Below, in pieces: positions 63,440-64,000 of a DNA stretch of 64,000 nt (the stretch's first letter is position 1; each line of letters starts with the position of its first letter). Both the position numbers and the translations under genes were made by a program. The notes beneath the pieces are model-generated. The model was not told the origin of the DNA and ran no database searches. It saw nothing but the letters and a program-made list of their open reading frames with translations. Source of the DNA: Planctomycetota bacterium (GTDB lineage Bacteria > Planctomycetota > UBA1135 > UBA2386); assembly GCA_016713175.1 (NCBI GenBank), contig JADJPQ010000004.1:62001-126000 (forward strand), read 5' to 3'.

Positions 63440-63874
63440 TCAGCCGCGCAGCGGGTTGTGGGTCGCGAAGTTCGCGATCCGCGAGAAGTCCCGATCCGCG
63501 GTCCAAAGCTCCCGGACGCCGTGCTGCCGACAGATCGCCGCAATGCGCGCGTCGTGTACCTGGGGGCCCTTCTGGCGACCGGCCATGAGGATGTCGCGAA
63601 GCGTCGACCAGTGCGTAGTCGCCTCGGCGAGCAACTGGGCGCCAGGGGCGGCGAGCCAGGAATCGACCTGTTCGATTGCCTGGGCCATTGTGGATGGAGG
63701 CGCGTAGATTTTCGGGTGGGTCACGATGGCCAGGAACTCATGCACGCATGGCCAGGGCAAGCCCCAATCCGCGGGGCCCTCGGTCAGGCGCCGCATCGCC
63801 GCCGCCGCCCGCGAGTGCCAGGTCGAATCCCGACGGTGGGCATGCACGAGAACGTTGGTGTCGACGGCGATCAC
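63440..63874 (-). CDS. vapC: PIN-domain (VapC-like) toxin ribonuclease
   Basis: The protein has 144 residues from GTG 63874, overlapping the antitoxin stop (GTGA). The four acidic PIN positions are visible: D in MIAVDTNVLVHAH, E in PCVHEFLAIVTHP, D in VHDARIAAICRQHG and D in LWTADRDFSRI. It would be a Mg-dependent RNase. The antitoxin gene directly upstream makes a standard toxin-antitoxin pair. It sits outside the mobile element described above. Confidence 0.88.
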   Translation of the reverse strand: MIAVDTNVLVHAHRRDSTWHSRAAAAMRRLTEGPADWGLPWPCVHEFLAIVTHPKIYAPPSTMAQAIEQVDSWLAAPGAQLLAEATTHWSTLRDILMAGRQKGPQVHDARIAAICRQHGVRELWTADRDFSRIANFATHNPLRG

Positions 63875-64000
63875 GATCCGCGACCATCGTAGATCGTGTC
63901 GCGAAGGCTCGACCAGTCCGTGTCGTCGGCACCGGGTTGCAGCCCCTTGCCCCCGACGCTGGCATCACGCAGCTTGAACGCGACGCGCTTGCGCCGCTTG
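63871..64000 (-). CDS. vapB: VapB/DUF2191-type antitoxin, C-terminal part, cut by window end
   Basis: The frame enters from the right edge and encodes RKRVAFKLRDASVGGKGLQP, then GADDTDWSSLRDTIYDGRGS, stopping at TGA (63873-63871). The GGxGLQPGxDxxDW tail is the toxin-contacting end of DUF2191-type VapB antitoxins. The N-terminal ribbon-helix-helix lies outside the window. The stop overlaps the toxin start, so the two are translated together. Confidence 0.75.
   Translation of the reverse strand, partial: KRRKRVAFKLRDASVGGKGLQPGADDTDWSSLRDTIYDGRGS

Overview
The window is high-GC bacterial DNA that reads as Planctomycetota. The signs are an ECF sigma factor translationally coupled to a large Ser/Thr kinase with a beta-propeller-like tail, two secreted proteins ending in a cysteine/glycine-rich C-terminal domain of a type I associate with this phylum, a DUF1580-like small DNA-binding protein, and an integrase N-terminus of planctomycete type. 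These assignments come from reading motifs, not from a database search.

Region 1 (about 1 to 21.2 kb) is a mosaic, decaying integrated element. From left to right it holds a DUF1580/excisionase-like gene; a P4-type primase-helicase split by an in-frame TGA exactly where the family has Trp; a repeat-rich origin-like spacer; a small protein with a HEPN-type RNxxxH motif; a serine recombinase; an HNH-type gene cut by a complete IS3-family insertion whose 3-bp target duplication lets the original gene be rebuilt; a phage-type operon starting with a terminase small subunit; a second, frameshifted IS; a two-gene CBASS system (CD-NTase plus Cap15-like effector); and, convergent with it and sharing the stop-codon palindrome, a five-gene minus-strand operon (NYN RNase, unknown protein, DNA methyltransferase with a one-base frameshift, GHKL ATPase, coiled-coil protein). 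After this come a tRNA-Pro 3' remnant inside a 110-bp tandem repeat (three copies of a 20-bp att-like core), an integrase N-terminal stub fused by deletion to a terminase large-subunit C-terminal stub, and a ribbon-helix-helix/membrane protein pair. The element ends inside the 3' part of a secreted-protein gene. Phased 10-bp repeats of the form YGCAAC occur both before the terminase gene and beside the att repeat.

Region 2 (21.2 to 40.7 kb) is chromosomal housekeeping: fur with an NtrC-type regulator, a LOG-family protein, purQ, a purS-purL fusion, accA, an ECF sigma/anti-sigma pair, a secreted PDZ protein, tig-clpP-clpX-rlmN, a secreted HEAT/TPR protein, mnmG and ruvA. Region 3 (40.8 to 51.8 kb) has an ATP-grasp/hydrolase pair and a glycogen cluster: glgC divergent from a debranching enzyme (frameshifted in a G run), a GH57 enzyme and a glycogen synthase-phosphorylase fusion, the last three overlapping head to tail. 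Region 4 (51.8 to 64 kb) has a DUF72 protein, an Rpn/PD-(D/E)XK nuclease, a Tat-exported epimerase-like protein, a secreted trypsin-like protease with repeats, the sigma/kinase pair, a jacalin-like lectin and a PIN toxin with its antitoxin cut by the window end.

The most promising candidate for an undescribed system is the 12.65 to 18.56 kb GHKL ATPase/methyltransferase/NYN operon, because it lies next to CBASS in a phage-derived element and I cannot match its full gene set to a named defence system.
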